This document shows positions 23,094 through 35,384 of a DNA stretch of 64,000 nucleotides, one piece after another; within the stretch, counting starts at the first letter, position 1; every line of letters begins with the position of its first letter. This DNA is from Macrostomum hystrix (Eukaryota > Platyhelminthes > Macrostomidae): assembly GCA_950097015.1 (NCBI GenBank), contig CATNEN010000024.1:372001-436000 (forward strand), given 5' to 3'. The notes beneath the pieces were generated by a model, which saw only the letters and a program-made list of their open reading frames with translations, was not told where the DNA came from and did no database searches. The position numbers and the translations under genes were made by a program.

Positions 23094-23555
23094 TAGCAGC
23101 ATTTTTTGCTTTAATATTCGTCAAGTTTCTCCTACGCACAACTGTCATTAACTCCCAGTCAGTGAGTGAGTAGTTAGTAAATTACGATCTAGTTTTTTTT
23201 CGCTGGCAATTTACAAGCAGTCTGTTCACTATTTGCTACCCAGTGTTATAAATCATTTTCGAGAGAAATGCGAAATTCATTCATTTACGAGCTGGTTTCT
23301 ATTGTGAATATTTGAGTTTGTCGTTATTTATATAAAAATGCCTTCTAGCTTAAATACACGATTTGCTTAAGGCATTGAGGCGAATGGGCCAAGAAAGTAG
23401 TGCAAAAAGTCAGTCGGTTTTTGTACAAAGCATCGTTGAATATTTTTTACTCTAATATTATCTGTACTATTGTTCTACATTCTGCAATATTTATTTAATT
23501 ATAAGTTTCAGACATTAGAAATGTAGATTTTAAAGAAAAAAAAATACGTTCTCAT

Positions 23556-23815
23556 GCACTGTACACATGCTTCTAACCAACCCCACTTCCAATGTACACG
23601 TGCTTCTAGCCAACTCGTGCCCAATGTACACTTGCGTCCAACCAACCTCACTCCCAATGTACACTTACGTCCAACCAACCTCACTCCCAATGTACACTTA
23701 CGTCCAACCAACCTCACTCCCAATGTACACTTACGTCCAACCAACCTCATTCCTCACTTCTAACCAACCCAACCCGAATGTACACACAGTCTTGGCCAAC
23801 CGCACATAGACATAT
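23556..23815. repeat. 33-bp minisatellite, about 7 copies
   Basis: Core units contain CCAATGTACACTTACGTCCA and CCAACCTCACTC. Lies between mS26 and the MPP alpha gene. The same motif appears in opposite orientation at 24520-24700. Confidence 0.9.
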
Positions 23816-24025
23816 ATGCATAAACTCACAGCATAAATCTGACTGAATGTACAACCATCCGACCAACCTCACCTTCCAAGCACTAACAATCCCATGGTGC
23901 CTTAGCTCCTAACCAACTGAACTCTTAATGAGCTTAATGGACTCTTTTAATCTTCTAACTACTCTAAATCTATACATTTGAATGGTCACTATGTACTTTC
24001 AGCAGCCGGAACAACAGCTGGCAGC

Positions 24026-27014
24026 ATGTCGTCTCGCCTGACCCGCTTTATCACATCTTTAACCGGGGGCCGGCCGCCTCCGCTGCACGGCCCGCCCGCT
24101 AGCGTCGGCTCCGTCGGCACCACCGCCTCCGGCAAGCCGGCTCTTGCCTCTGACGTCCACCGTCGCCAATCGCCGCTGTTGCACACTCCTCTGACGTCAA
24201 CTCCTGAAGGCTTCAGCTGGCAACAAGCGGCGAAGGGTGTAGACGGCGCTGCGACGACTGCTAATGCTGCCACGGCTGCTACGACTTCTGCCAGCTGCAA
24301 CGAAAGCGTCAAAATTGGTCGCCTATCGAATGGCCTGACTGTGGCTTCAATGGATCGAATGGGCACCGGCTGTACAGTCGGTGTTGTAATCAACGCGGGG
24401 CCTAGGTTTCAGGTAAGCATAGTCGGCTGCTCTCGTCTTTCTACAGTTTTAGCAGGATTATTGTAAATCGATATTGGGGTGTAAGTGTCTATCGACTCCA
24501 CTGCACTACACGGCTAAACATAGTGTACATTTGGAGTTGGGTTGGCTAGAAGTGATTGTACATTGGTAGTGGGGTTGGCTAGAAGTGATTGTACATTGGT
24601 AGTGGGGTTGGCTAGAAGCACGTGTACATTAGGAGGGGGTTGGTATGAAGTGAATGTACATTTGGAGTGGGGTTGGCTAGAAGCACGTGTACATTGCGTG
24701 AGGACAGTTTGGGAATGCGCAATTCTTCGGGAGCTATTGATTTTTAAAAGCTGTAATTGCTAAAACTTGTGAATTCTGTAGATATAATTTAGGTCTTAAT
24801 ATACGAGTAATATAACCTACGATATGTCCCAATGTACTATTGTACTCTACTTGTGGCCCAACCCGACTATGTTAGACCTATTTTATTTTATTTCTAAAAT
24901 GGAAGAAATATTTAAGGAATATAATTAGAGAATGCGAGGATAACCTTGAGATTCAGAATCCTAGAGCTGTCACGTGACCTTATCGGTACAAAAATAAAAA
25001 TTAAAAACAAATATTTCTGCCAGGCCGGCTTCACTAAAGGCGTCTCCCACCTAGTTGAAAAGATGTCATTCGGTTCTACTCAAGCATTTCCAAACAGAGA
25101 AGCTCTGCTTAGCGAAATTGAACAATGTGGCGGTATATTCGACACGCAGAGTAGCAAAGATGCCACTATCTACGCTATGAGCGCCAATCCTTTGCACCTG
25201 GATCGGCTGGTATCCGCCCTGGCCCAGGTAGCCTGTCGGGCTCGCTACGACTCGTCTGAGGTGGACGCAGCCAAGGAAAAAGTCCGCTTCGATTGGGAAG
25301 CAATGGAGATGAGCGCTAGTCCAGAGCCAATCTTAACCGATCTGTTATATAGCGCCGCTTATCAGTCTAATACACTGGGTTTCCCCAAATACTGCCCATT
25401 GGAGAATCTAGACACTATTGATAGGTCAGAGGTGTTGCGCTATTTGGCTACTTATTATCGACCGGAGCGTATGATATTGTGCGGAGTTGGCGTGCCACAC
25501 GAGCCGCTGATGCGTGCAGCCGAGAATTACTTTGCCGCACCGCCAGACTGGCAGTCAGCTGCTGCGCCACTGCTGCCAGATAATTCTGTGGCTCAGTACA
25601 CTGGCGGCGAGTCCCGCATTGAGAAGCCTCATTCCCAGATGCATTCCGCTCTGCAATTGCCCGAGCTAATTCACATCGGCTTGGGTCTGGAATCCTGTTC
25701 ACTGTCCGATGCCGGCTTTGTCGCCTCCTGCGTGCTCAACATGATGATGGGCGGCGGAGGCAGCTTCAGCGCCGGCGGACCTGGCAAGGGCATGTACACC
25801 AGACTGTTCACCCGGGTGTTGAATAGGCACTATTGGGTAAATAGCGCTCAGGCTAGCAATCAGGCTTACGCTGACACTGGCCTATTTTCTATTCAGGCCA
25901 GCGCTCCGCCGCAGCAGTCTCGCGACCTGTGCCAGGTGAGAATCCTGATTAGCAGGCCTGTTTAGTTTCCCATAATTATTATTTCTATCTCGTCTATCTC
26001 GTCCCCTTTAATTCTGATTGGTCAGTCTAAGATCTAGTATCATTTTACTCTGATTGGCCAGTCTATATTTTAATCGGTCAGCCTGTCTAGTCTCATTTTT
26101 GTTCTGATTAGCCGGCCTATCTTGTCTCTAATTGGTCAACCTGTCTAGTCTTATTTTTGTTCTGATTGGCCGACCTATCTTGTCTCTAATTGCTCAACCT
26201 GTCTAGTCTTATTTTTTTTCTGATTGGCCGGCCTATCTTGTCTCTAATTGGTCAACCTGTCTAGTCTCAGTTTTGTCCTGATTGGCCGGCCTATCTTGTC
26301 TCTAATTGGTCAACCTGTCTAGTCTCAGTTTTGTCCTGATTGGCCGGCCTATCTTGTCTCTAATTGGTCAACCTGTCTACTCTCAGTTTTGTCCTGATTG
26401 GCCGGCCTATTTAGTATTTAATCGGTCAACCTGACTAGTCTCAATTTCGTTCTGATTGGCCAGTCTATCTAGTCCTCAGATTTTTTGTCTATTTGCGATC
26501 TAGTTTGCATTTGCTGTCTATATGATAAACAATGTCTCGCTGTTTACCAATATATGCAATGCAATTTAAAGTCGAAACTAATTTGGCTTTTTTATCACGT
26601 GACAATCGCTAATGAGCCAAAAAAATTCCACCCTAATTAAACAAGGTCATTGTGCGCGAATTGCACGCCATGTCTGAACGACTACCGCACGATCAGGTGC
26701 AGCGAGCTAAAAAACAGCTGCAATCAATGCTATTAATGAATCTAGAGATGCGCCCAGTTGTGTTTGAAGACGTTGGCAGACAGATTTTATCGTCCGGTGA
26801 GCGCAAACCGCCCAAGTATTGGACAGAACAGATTGAACTGGTTGACGAGATTAAACTGCGCGATTTTGCTAAACGCATGCTACTTAGCAGGCCTAGCTAT
26901 GTTGCATACGGTCCACAATTGAACTTGGCGCCCTCCTACAGCCAGGTGTTGGAGTGGATGGCCGACAGTGCGGCTCTGCGTTCGTCTCCGTCTGTATACA
27001 CTAGGATTAAATGA
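24026..27014 (+). CDS. PMPCA: Mitochondrial-processing peptidase subunit alpha
   Basis: Non-catalytic, substrate-recognising subunit of the matrix peptidase that removes presequences. Exons 24026-24412, 25024-25935 and 26646-27014 join in phase 0, giving 555 residues (family about 525). The start was chosen at the ATG opening MSSRLTRFITSLTGG, 16 bases after a TACTTTCAG acceptor. An upstream in-frame ATG at 23978 lies before that acceptor. After a long Ala/Thr/Ser presequence come VKIGRLSNGLTVASMD and HLVEKMSFGST, where the zinc motif HxxEH of the beta subunit is replaced by HxxEK as in alpha subunits. SVAQYTGGESRIEK and the glycine-rich loop MMMGGGGSFSAGGPGKGM follow. Exon 3 has MLLMNLEMRPVVFEDVGRQI. 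A 58-bp minisatellite fills intron 2. Confidence 0.97.
24520..24700. repeat. ~33-40-bp minisatellite, inverted relative to the array at 23556
   Basis: Units such as GGGGTTGGCTAGAAGTGATT and TGTACATTGG are the reverse complement of the 23556 array motif (CCAATGTACA, then CTTCTAGCCAACCCC). About 5 copies, in intron 1 of the MPP alpha gene. Confidence 0.85.
25995..26480. repeat. 58-bp minisatellite in MPP alpha intron 2, about 8 copies
   Basis: Units contain CTGATTGGCCGGCCTATCTT and GTCTCTAATTGGTCAACCTG, more degenerate at both ends. Confidence 0.9.
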
Positions 27015-27180
27015 CAGTCTGATGGCTTGTTTTGTTGAACACATGTTCTTTGCTTGGGAAAAAATAATTTGGGACCCCCTTTTAGTCAACAATGTTTTGG
27101 TGCAAAATTTATCAGTATTCCGCTTAACAACACTATTCTGTGTTAATGAAACCTTCTTTCTACATTGCTTGAGTGTTTAG

Positions 27181-28640
27181 AGCTACCCCCTAACCAGTCC
27201 AATTCTTCATGAGATTGATAGACCAGCCATTAACCCCAGTCCAGTTCTTCATGAGATTGATAGACCAGCCATTAACCCCAGTCCAGTTCTTCATGAGATT
27301 GATAGACCAGCCATTAACACCAGTCCAGTTCTTCATGAGATTGATAGACCAGCCATTAACCCCAGTCCAGTTCTTCAGGAGATTGATAGACCAGCCATTA
27401 ACACCAGTCCAGTTCTTCAGGAGATTGATAGACCAGCCATTAACACCAGTCCAGTTCTTCAGGAGATTGATAGACCAGCCATTAACCCCAGTCCAGTTCT
27501 TCAGGAGATTGATAGACCAGCCATTAACCCTCAGTCCAATTCTTCTTGAGATTGATAGACCAGCCATTAACCCCAGTCCAATTCTTCATGAGATTGATAG
27601 ACCAGCCATTAACCCCAGTCCAGTTCTTCAGGAGATTGATAGACCAGCCATTAACCCCAGTCCAATTCTTCATGAGATTGATAGACCAGCCATTAACCCC
27701 AGTCCAGTTCTTCATGAGATTGATAGACCAGCCATTAACCCTCAGTCCAATTCTTCTTGAGATTGATAGGCCAGCCATTAACCCCAGTCCAATTCTTCAT
27801 GAGATTGATAGACCAGCCATTAACCCCAGTCCAGTTCTTCATGAGATTGATAGACCAGCCATTAACCCTCAGTCCAATTCTTCTTGAGATTGATAGACCA
27901 GCCATTAACCCCAGTCCAATTCTTCATGAGATTGATAGACCAGCCATTAACCCCAGTCCAGTTCTTCTTGAGATTGATAGACCAGCCATTAACCCCAGTC
28001 CAATTCTTCATGAGATTGATAGACCAGCCATTAACCCTCAGTCCAATTCTTCTTGAGATTGATAGACCAGCCATTAACCCCAGTCCAATTCTTCATGAGA
28101 TTGATAGACCAGCCATTAACCCCAGTCCAGTTCTTCAGGAGATTGATAGGCCAGCCATTAACCCCAGTCCAATTCTTCATGAGATTGATAGACCAGCCAT
28201 TAACCCCAGTCCAGTTCTTCAGGAGATTGATAGACCAGCCATTAACCCCAGTCCAATTCTTCATGAGATTGATAGACCAGCCATTAACCCCAGTCCAGTT
28301 CTTCATGAGATTGATAGACCAGCCATTAACCCTCAGTCCAATTCTTCTTGAGATTGATAGGCCAGCCATTAACCCCAGTCCAATTCTTCATGAGATTGAT
28401 AGACCAGCCATTAACCCCAGTCCAGTTCTTCATGAGATTGATAGACCAGCCATTAACCCTCAGTCCAATTCTTCTTGAGATTGATAGACCAGCCATTAAC
28501 ACCAGTCCAGTTCTTCATGAGATTGATAGACCAGCCATTAACACCAGTCCAGTTCTTCATGAGATTGATAGACCAGCCATTAACCCTCAGTCCAATTCTT
28601 CTTGAGATTGATAGACCAGCCATTAACCCCAGTCCAGGCC
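27181..28640. repeat. 42-bp satellite array, about 34 copies, with higher-order structure
   Basis: Basic unit includes GAGATTGATAGACCAGCCAT and TAACCCCAGTCCAGTTCTTC. Every few units a 43-bp variant with CCTCAGTCCAATTCTTCTTG occurs, giving larger repeating blocks. Because 42 is a multiple of three, both strands show long but meaningless open frames. The array starts about 170 bp after the MPP alpha stop codon. Confidence 0.95.
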
Positions 28641-29155
28641 TTGGTTAGATAGATAAGTAAATAGACACTTGCCAGAAGGTGAAAGCACGTCAAGTACTTT
28701 ATTGATTGTATGAATAGGATACTTTGGCATAGGAAAACTGTGTTAGTTTGAAGAATTATCTGTTAAATATAGGACTATAATGCTTTGTATTAGTACTTAG
28801 TTACATCTATATGCTTTTTTATACAGTAAGTGCAGCTTGGGCATCTGTTTTTGATTATTCGACTTTTGGTGTTGCAAAGCTGTGCGGGCCGACCCGGTCA
28901 CTTCACACCAGTTATAAGCCCTAAGAACATTCAGTTTATTTCCTATATCTGAAAACTGATCTGCCTACATATTGCTTTTAGAATAATTGTCAACTGAACT
29001 CGACTGCAGCCGTCTGTGCAGACATCTCTATTGCATGCTAAAAACAACAAAAGTACATTCTTGCGCTGAATTGAATATCAAAAGCGGTTTTTTGGAAATT
29101 TAACTGCGAAGGTAGTCTTTCATTGTTTGACTCTATTTGAGCTCATATGTGAACT
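28641..29155. other. Intergenic, no feature recognised
   Basis: Nothing coding or repetitive seen between the 42-bp array and the SINE copy at 29160. Confidence 0.4.
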
Positions 29156-29159
29156 AGTC

Positions 29160-29415
29160 TAGGGGTTGTAGCCTAGTGGTTAGAGCGGCAGACTAACGAC
29201 TTGAAGGTCGGGGGTTCGATTCCAGACTCTACTGAAACATTTTGTGTACATTAGCAAGAAACTTTACTTAGCGCTGCTTCAGTTCACCCAGCTGTTTTAA
29301 TGCGCGCCAGCATCAGCTGGGGTAGTAATTGAGGGCGGTTGTGGCACCAACCACAGTCCATGGACAGTCGTATGCAGCCTTCAGATGTGCCGCGCAATAG
29401 CTGCAGCTGTATTAA
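29160..29415 (+). mobile_element. SINE family 1 copy
   Basis: A box TAGCCTAGTGG and B box GGTTCGATTCC are intact. The central and 3' blocks are shared with the 21128 copy. The tail runs into an ATT/TTA microsatellite. Confidence 0.9.
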
Positions 29416-29673
29416 TTTTATTAATTATTATTATTATTATTATAGGTTTTATAAAATTTATATAGACTACACAATTGTAGCATTGTTTTACCTTTTTCAG
29501 CAGACAACAATAAAGGTGATTGGTCTGTTCCGCTTCTTTTCGGCATTAAAAGAAGAAAATCAATCGATAAATCAATCGATAATCTTTTAATCAGCTTTGG
29601 CCAAAGGTTTATCAAAGGTTTAATATAGGCTTCAGTGTTGTTTGAGCGGCACACGACATGGCGCGTGTCGTCG

Positions 29674-32600
29674 ATGTCGGGGGCAGCGGCGGCACTTCAG
29701 CAACGTCCATCCCGTCAGTGGCATCGCGCTCAAGCATCGAGTCTCGCCTGTTGGCTGCGGAGCTCAGTGGTAGCGGCGAACCAGACTGGCCACAATCGGG
29801 ACATCAGTCCGGCCACCCGCAGCCGGCGCGGTAGATCGGCTACGGATCCGGACACCAGGCTGGAGGTGTTCGAAAATCACTGGGATCAGGTGCGCCAGGT
29901 GATGGATGCAACTAGAGGCCGGGCTATCACCGGCGACGATGTTGAACCAGTGGTGCACTATGTCGACCAGATGCTGTCGCTACTCATTGAAGAACGCCCG
30001 CCTGCCGGCTCGACCAGCGACGCTCCGTCGGCTAGCCAGCAGGCCGGCCAGATACTGGCCTGCGCTGAACGCGAGCGAGTCTTTGAGCTGCTGCTCACCT
30101 GGTCTAGCCGGGCTAGCGGCAGAGTGTCTTGAGCGCTTGAAGCTTGAGCAATTGAAACAATACGAACTGCTCATTGGACAGTGCCGCCAGTCTGTTGTTG
30201 GCAGGGTGTCGGTAAGTTTAGCAGATTCAATGTTTGTTGTGATTAGTTTTAGTCGCCGAGCAGTTACGAGAGAAGGCTAAACAGTAGAAGGATGACGCTA
30301 TTCCCCCCCCTGGGTGAAAGAACTAACATAGCTCTGTGTTTAACTCTATTGCGAATCCATAGTGGTTATATAATAATATGAGCAATATACTCAATACAAT
30401 ATAATCAACAATAATAGCCTACATGGTTGATTATTTTGCCACCAGACACACCCCGACGAGAATCGTCGAGACTACACTAGGGGCCAACCACCAAGGCAAA
30501 CTGAGAGTTTGCGCACCCACTATATTGTTGAACAAATGACTCGTTTCTCAATAAAAACCCGCCTCCCTTGTTACCTGGCCAGATTCTGCGCCCATTGCTA
30601 CGCCTAGTCCAGTCCTGCTGCAGCGCGGGCTCCTCCAGGGCTGTTGAAAGCAGCGTTGTACTAATCCTGCACCAGCTATGTGTTGTACTAAATCGATCAC
30701 CGAATCTCTTAGACGCCTGTCTTGAAGTTGGCCGCGCCGAGGCCGGCTCCCAGTTCCTTGTGTTCAGTCTGCTGGTGCCGTACGTTCATCGCGAGGCCAG
30801 CATCGGGCAGCACGCCAGGGACGCCCTACTGCTAGTGATGGCCCTGTCGGCACGAAATCACGAGGTTGGCCGATTCATAGCCTTCTCGTCCGACTTCTGC
30901 CCGGTGCTTGCCACTGGACTTAGCGGCCTATATTCGTCATTGCCGCGTCGGCTGCCAGTTGACTCGGACGACTGGTGCCAATTGACCAAGGCGGATTGGC
31001 TGCGAATACCGGATCTGGCGCAGTTTCTCAATTCTTTAGAATTTTGTAATGTTGTTGTGGAATTGGCGCATCCTTTGGTTCGTGATCAGCTGTTGCATTT
31101 CATCTATTCGGGCTTTCTTAAGCCTGTCCTAGGCGCCGCACTGCACCAGAGCTCCATGGACGAAGTCACGGCTGCTACCGCCTATCTGGAGCTCTTCATT
31201 CGGCGTGTCAGCGAGCCGGCCCTGCTTAGAGTGCTGGTGCACTTTGTACTATTGGATTACTATGACGATTATAATATACTGGAGTCTCTAATTGGTCGAA
31301 TCAAGTTCTCCAATAGTTTACTGGGTGTCGTCACAATGTCCCTGTTTAGGTACGGGCATCTTTTTGTATCGCTTTGCGGGAAATCAAGGAGCAATACATT
31401 AAGTAGACGAGCAGATACATTCTATACAGTCTGTTCAGTTGGGATTGGAATGTTATAGACTGTTCAGTTGGGATTGGAATGTTATAGTCTGTTCAGTTGG
31501 GATTGGAATGATGTCGTCTGTTCAGTTGGGATTGGAATGTTATAGTCTGTTCAGTTGGGATTGGAATGATGTCGTCTGTTCAGTTGGGATTGGAATGTTA
31601 TAGTCTGTTCAGTTGGGATTGGAATGATGTAGTCTGTTCAGTTGGGATTGGAATGATGTAGTCTGTTCAGTTGGGATTGGAATGTTATAGTCTGTTCAGT
31701 TGGGATTGGAATGATGTAGTCTGTTCAGTTGGGATTGGAATGATGTAGTCTGTTCAGTTGGGATTGGAATGATATAGTCTGTTCAGTTGGGATTGGAATG
31801 ATGTAGTCTGTTCAGTTGGGATTGGAATGTTATAGTCTGTTCAGTTGGGATTGGAATGATATAGTCTGTTCAGTTGGGATTGGAATGTTATAGTCTGTTC
31901 AGTTGGGATTGGAATGTTATAGTCTGTTCAGTTGGGATTGGAATTATATAGTCTGTTCAGTTGGGATTGGAATGTTATAGTCTGTTCAGTTGGGATTGGA
32001 ATGATATAGTCTGTTCAGTTGGGATTGGAATGATATAGTCTGTTCAGTTGGGATTGGAATGATGTAGTCTGTTCAGTTGGGATTGGAATGTTATAGTCTG
32101 TTCAGTTGGGATTGGAATGATGTAGTCTGTTCAGTTGGGATTGGAATGTTATAGACTGTTCAGTTGGGATTGGAATGTTATAGTCTGTTCAGTTGGGATT
32201 GGAATGATGTCGTCTGTTCAGTTGGGATTGGAATGTTATAGTCTGTTCAGTTGGGATTGGAATGATGTCGTCTGTTCAGTTGGGATTGGAATGATGTAGT
32301 CTGTTCAGTTGGGATTGGAATGATGTAGTCTGTTCAGTTGGGATTGGAATGATGTAGTCTGTTCAGTTGGGATTGGAATGTTATAGTCTGTTCAGTTGGG
32401 ATTGGAATGATATAGACTGTTCAGTTGGGATTGGAATGATGTAGTCTGTTCAGTTGGGATTGGAATGATGTAGTCTGTTCAGTTGGGATTGGAATGTTAT
32501 AGTCTGTTCAGTTGGGACTGGAGGCTGTGCCACTGGCTGTACACCTGGTCCAACTGGGCTAGGTCTAATTTCAATCTATCTGATTGGATGATTTTTCCCA

Positions 32601-35170
32601 TTCCCAGGACACTGCTCAGCTTGCACATCGAGGACGTGCACTACCAGCTGCTCTACCGCTACTTGATCCCGTGCCAGCATCTCATGCTCAGCCAGCGTCG
32701 TTGTCTTCGTGACGTCGAGCCATACGCGCGCGCCGCCGACAAGTTCGCCTCATTGATGCCGTCCTGCTGCGTGCAGGACATTGCCGAGGAGGCCGCCAAC
32801 AGCTCGTCGGCGTCGGTGGCATCTCGTCTACGCGCCTACGAGTCGGCGCCAGCTGAATATCTACGCGACGCGGCCGAACGAATCGTTGAACGAACCGTCG
32901 CCTCCAGGCGTTGGGCGTTTCGCTACGACGGCGTCGACCCTCCCATTGACGTCTTCGAAGGCGGCGCTGATGCAGGGGCTTCCTCCGCCCTATTGGCGAC
33001 TGTCAACGCGGCGCCACTAACAGAGATTCAAAGCGCGTTCCGAAGAATGCAAGCTCCTACAGCGGCTGCAGCTGGCGTCCTGCCCGACGATGCGATTGGC
33101 TACGATGCGGCGGAGGATGACACCGACGAGCTGGCGTTATCGGCCAGGTTGTTCGACTCGTCGATCTCTTCTACTGGCGGCGAAGGCGCCGTTATTGATC
33201 GCCGATTGTCGTCTTCCTTTTCGCTGGTCAATAGCAGCTTTCAGCAACAGCAGCAACAGCAACAAAGACAGACAAAAAAGCCGGCAATAGCCGCAGCCAC
33301 AACTCGGCCGTACAAAGACTCATCGGCGCATGTTCAGTCCATGTACACGCTGAGCTTTCTGGACACCATCGATTCCGGATTAGATAGCAGCGCAGGCGGC
33401 AGCGGAGCTGCATCGGCGTCTGTGGCCGCTGCCACAGCAGCTTCTAAAACAGCTGATGCTGAAGATGAAGAATATAACATGGAGGGCTCAGGCGAGGGTG
33501 CCTCCACAAGGGCGGTTGCTAATAATTGTAAGTAGATTTATATTCTGGTTTTAAGATCCAAAATTATTATCTGACATCCTCAACCGTTGCTACGCTGACA
33601 CCGCAGGCAGCAACGATTCGGCTATCGATCTGCGCGGCTTGATTAGCCAGTCGCTTGATCAGCTGCCAGACGATTTTAGCAGTTTTTTAACTCTGCTGGA
33701 TTCACTGCCGGCCTCTGCAATAGCTGTCAGCGACTCCGGCGGCAATGGCATCAGCAGCAGCAGCAGCAGCAGTGGCATCGAGTCCAGCGTTATAAGCCTA
33801 GAAGCGGCTCTGTCTGAGGCCGGCCTACTGCTGGCCGCGTCTGCCCCCGAAGGCGGTCCGCCTCGGCCGCCGCTTCGCCAAGCTTCCAACATGTCCGCCG
33901 CCGCACTTTCCGATTCTGGTCGATTTGATGATCCACACGCGACTACTAGTTCTGCGGCGACTCCCTCGGCGTCGGCAATGTCGCAAGCGTCGATTTTGAC
34001 AACCGGCGTGTTATTGCCGCTGCCGCAGCCGCCTGGGCTTGAGTTCCTACAGATGCCGCCTAGGCCGCATCCGTCGGCCCGCCCGCCGGCTAATAACTTT
34101 TACACAATTGGCCCATTCCTAACGGCCCTATTAGACAAAGTTGAAACAATGCCAGCTAATTCTTTGTACGTTAATCTGCTGCTAACAAATCTATTGTCGG
34201 ATTTGGCCTGCTATCCGCAGCCGCTACTCAAATCTCTGCTGCTCAACGCCGGCCTAGTATTGCAGCCGCAGGTGAGCTCTTTTTTATGTCTGTTACCCTG
34301 GTTCGTCGGGAGAGAGTAAACTTTTGTCAATCAAACGTGGATTGGTCGGGAGAGAGTAAAATGTAATCAACTCAATTCTGATTGGTCGGGAGAAAGCAGA
34401 ATGTAATCAGCAAAATTCTGATAGGTCGAGAGAGAGAGTAGAATGTAATCAGCAAAATTCTGATTGGTCGGGAGAGAGTAGAATTTAATCAGCTAAACGT
34501 TGATTGGTTGGGACAAGAAAAGCTAGATAAATTAGTTAGTGAATTCTGATTGGTTGAATCATGTCAGTTCTGAAATGCCTCAAAATATATTAAACTAACC
34601 ATCTTCACTTCTCAGGTAAAGAGTCTCTACCAGGCCTTGAACGTTGTGAAGCACCGAGTGGACTGCTTCTCCTACACGGTGGACAATTTCGACGCCCTGC
34701 TATTGGACGCCAGGCGCTTTCTACACTGGCGCGTCACACGCAGCAATCCGGAAGAGTTCGAATCGCAGCACCTGTCAGCTGCGGCCGGCAATAACCGCTC
34801 GGACAGCGTCATCGCTCTGCCCGGAGACCGGCGTCGAACTGCCACCTCCGTGACGTCATTGTCTGTGGCGTCAACTTCCGGCTCGGCCGATTGGCCAAGC
34901 TTCCAACCGCAGCCAGAAGCGGCTAAAAAGAAGTCATTCTTTGAAAGCCTGTTCTCTTCTTCTTCTAAAAGCAGCGGCGCCGCCGGTAAAGAGAATCGCA
35001 AAACATCAACTGGCGGCAGCAAGTCGACAGCTAGCGCCGCCGGCAGTCGCGATCGCCTTGGCCTTGACGGCCTAAAGACGCGCAACATGGTCTATGCGGC
35101 CGTTGTGCTAGAAGAATTCACCAAGGAGCTGTCCGCCATCTGTCGCGAGCATTCAGTTAGGCCGCTTTAA
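29674..35170 (+). CDS. FHIP1: FHIP1, FHF complex subunit (HOOK-interacting protein, FAM160A family)
   Basis: Part of the FTS-HOOK-FHIP complex that links early endosomes to dynein. Exons 29674-30211, 30583-31349, 32608-33527, 33607-34271 and 34616-35170 join in matching phases. Conserved blocks are DTRLEVFENHWDQV, LVPYVHREASIGQHARDALL, FCPVLATGLSGLYSSLPRRL, QFLNSLEFCNVVVELAHPLV, LLSLHIEDVHYQLLYRYLIP and CQHLMLSQRR. The C-terminus has LLLTNLLSDLACYPQPLLKS and a final VYAAVVLEEFTKELSAI. Exon 1 needs a one-base shift near 30110-30125 to pass from LLLTWSSRASG to CLERLKLEQLKQYELL, since both sides are family-like. The first 50 residues are not alignable. An out-of-frame ATG at 29658 opens an alternative 58-codon frame. 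Exons 3-4 carry Ser/Gln-rich linkers. Intron 2 is almost entirely a 29-bp minisatellite. Confidence 0.93.
31405..32515. repeat. 29-bp minisatellite filling FHIP1 intron 2, about 37 copies
   Basis: Unit contains CTGTTCAGTTGGGATTGGAA followed by TGATGTAGT or TGTTATAGT variants interspersed in no simple order. Very homogeneous. Confidence 0.95.
32519..32580 (+). mobile_element. SINE family 1, extreme 3' end
   Basis: Matches GGCTGTGCCACTGGCTGTAC and CCAACTGGGCTAGGTCTAAT of SINE family 1. It sits between the 29-bp array and the splice acceptor at 32607. Confidence 0.75.
34300..34560. repeat. ~40-bp degenerate minisatellite in FHIP1 intron 4
   Basis: About five units with TGATTGGTCGGGAGAGAGTA and GAATGTAATCAGCAAAATTC. 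Confidence 0.85.
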
Positions 35171-35384
35171 TCATTAACAGTAGATTAATTTTTCTTCTTC
35201 ATTTATAAGTAGTATGTATAGAACATTCTCTTTTTATCCCGTTTATTTACGAAACTTTCCGGACAAAATGCCTTGTTGCATATTTTTGTGAAACAGCTGA
35301 TTTTGGGTCATGTTTCTAGTTTAGATTTAGGAATTTCTACTCTAGCTGTTTCTGTTTCTGTCTAGTAGATTAGATTCACTTGGA

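Noticed and set aside
27190..28605. Long open frames on both strands through the 42-bp array
   Set aside because: The unit length is a multiple of three, so frames stay open by chance. They have no homology and overlap in several frames.
31430..32515. CRISPR-like regular repeat array
   Set aside because: 29-bp units are directly adjacent with no unique spacers, inside a eukaryotic intron. It is a minisatellite.
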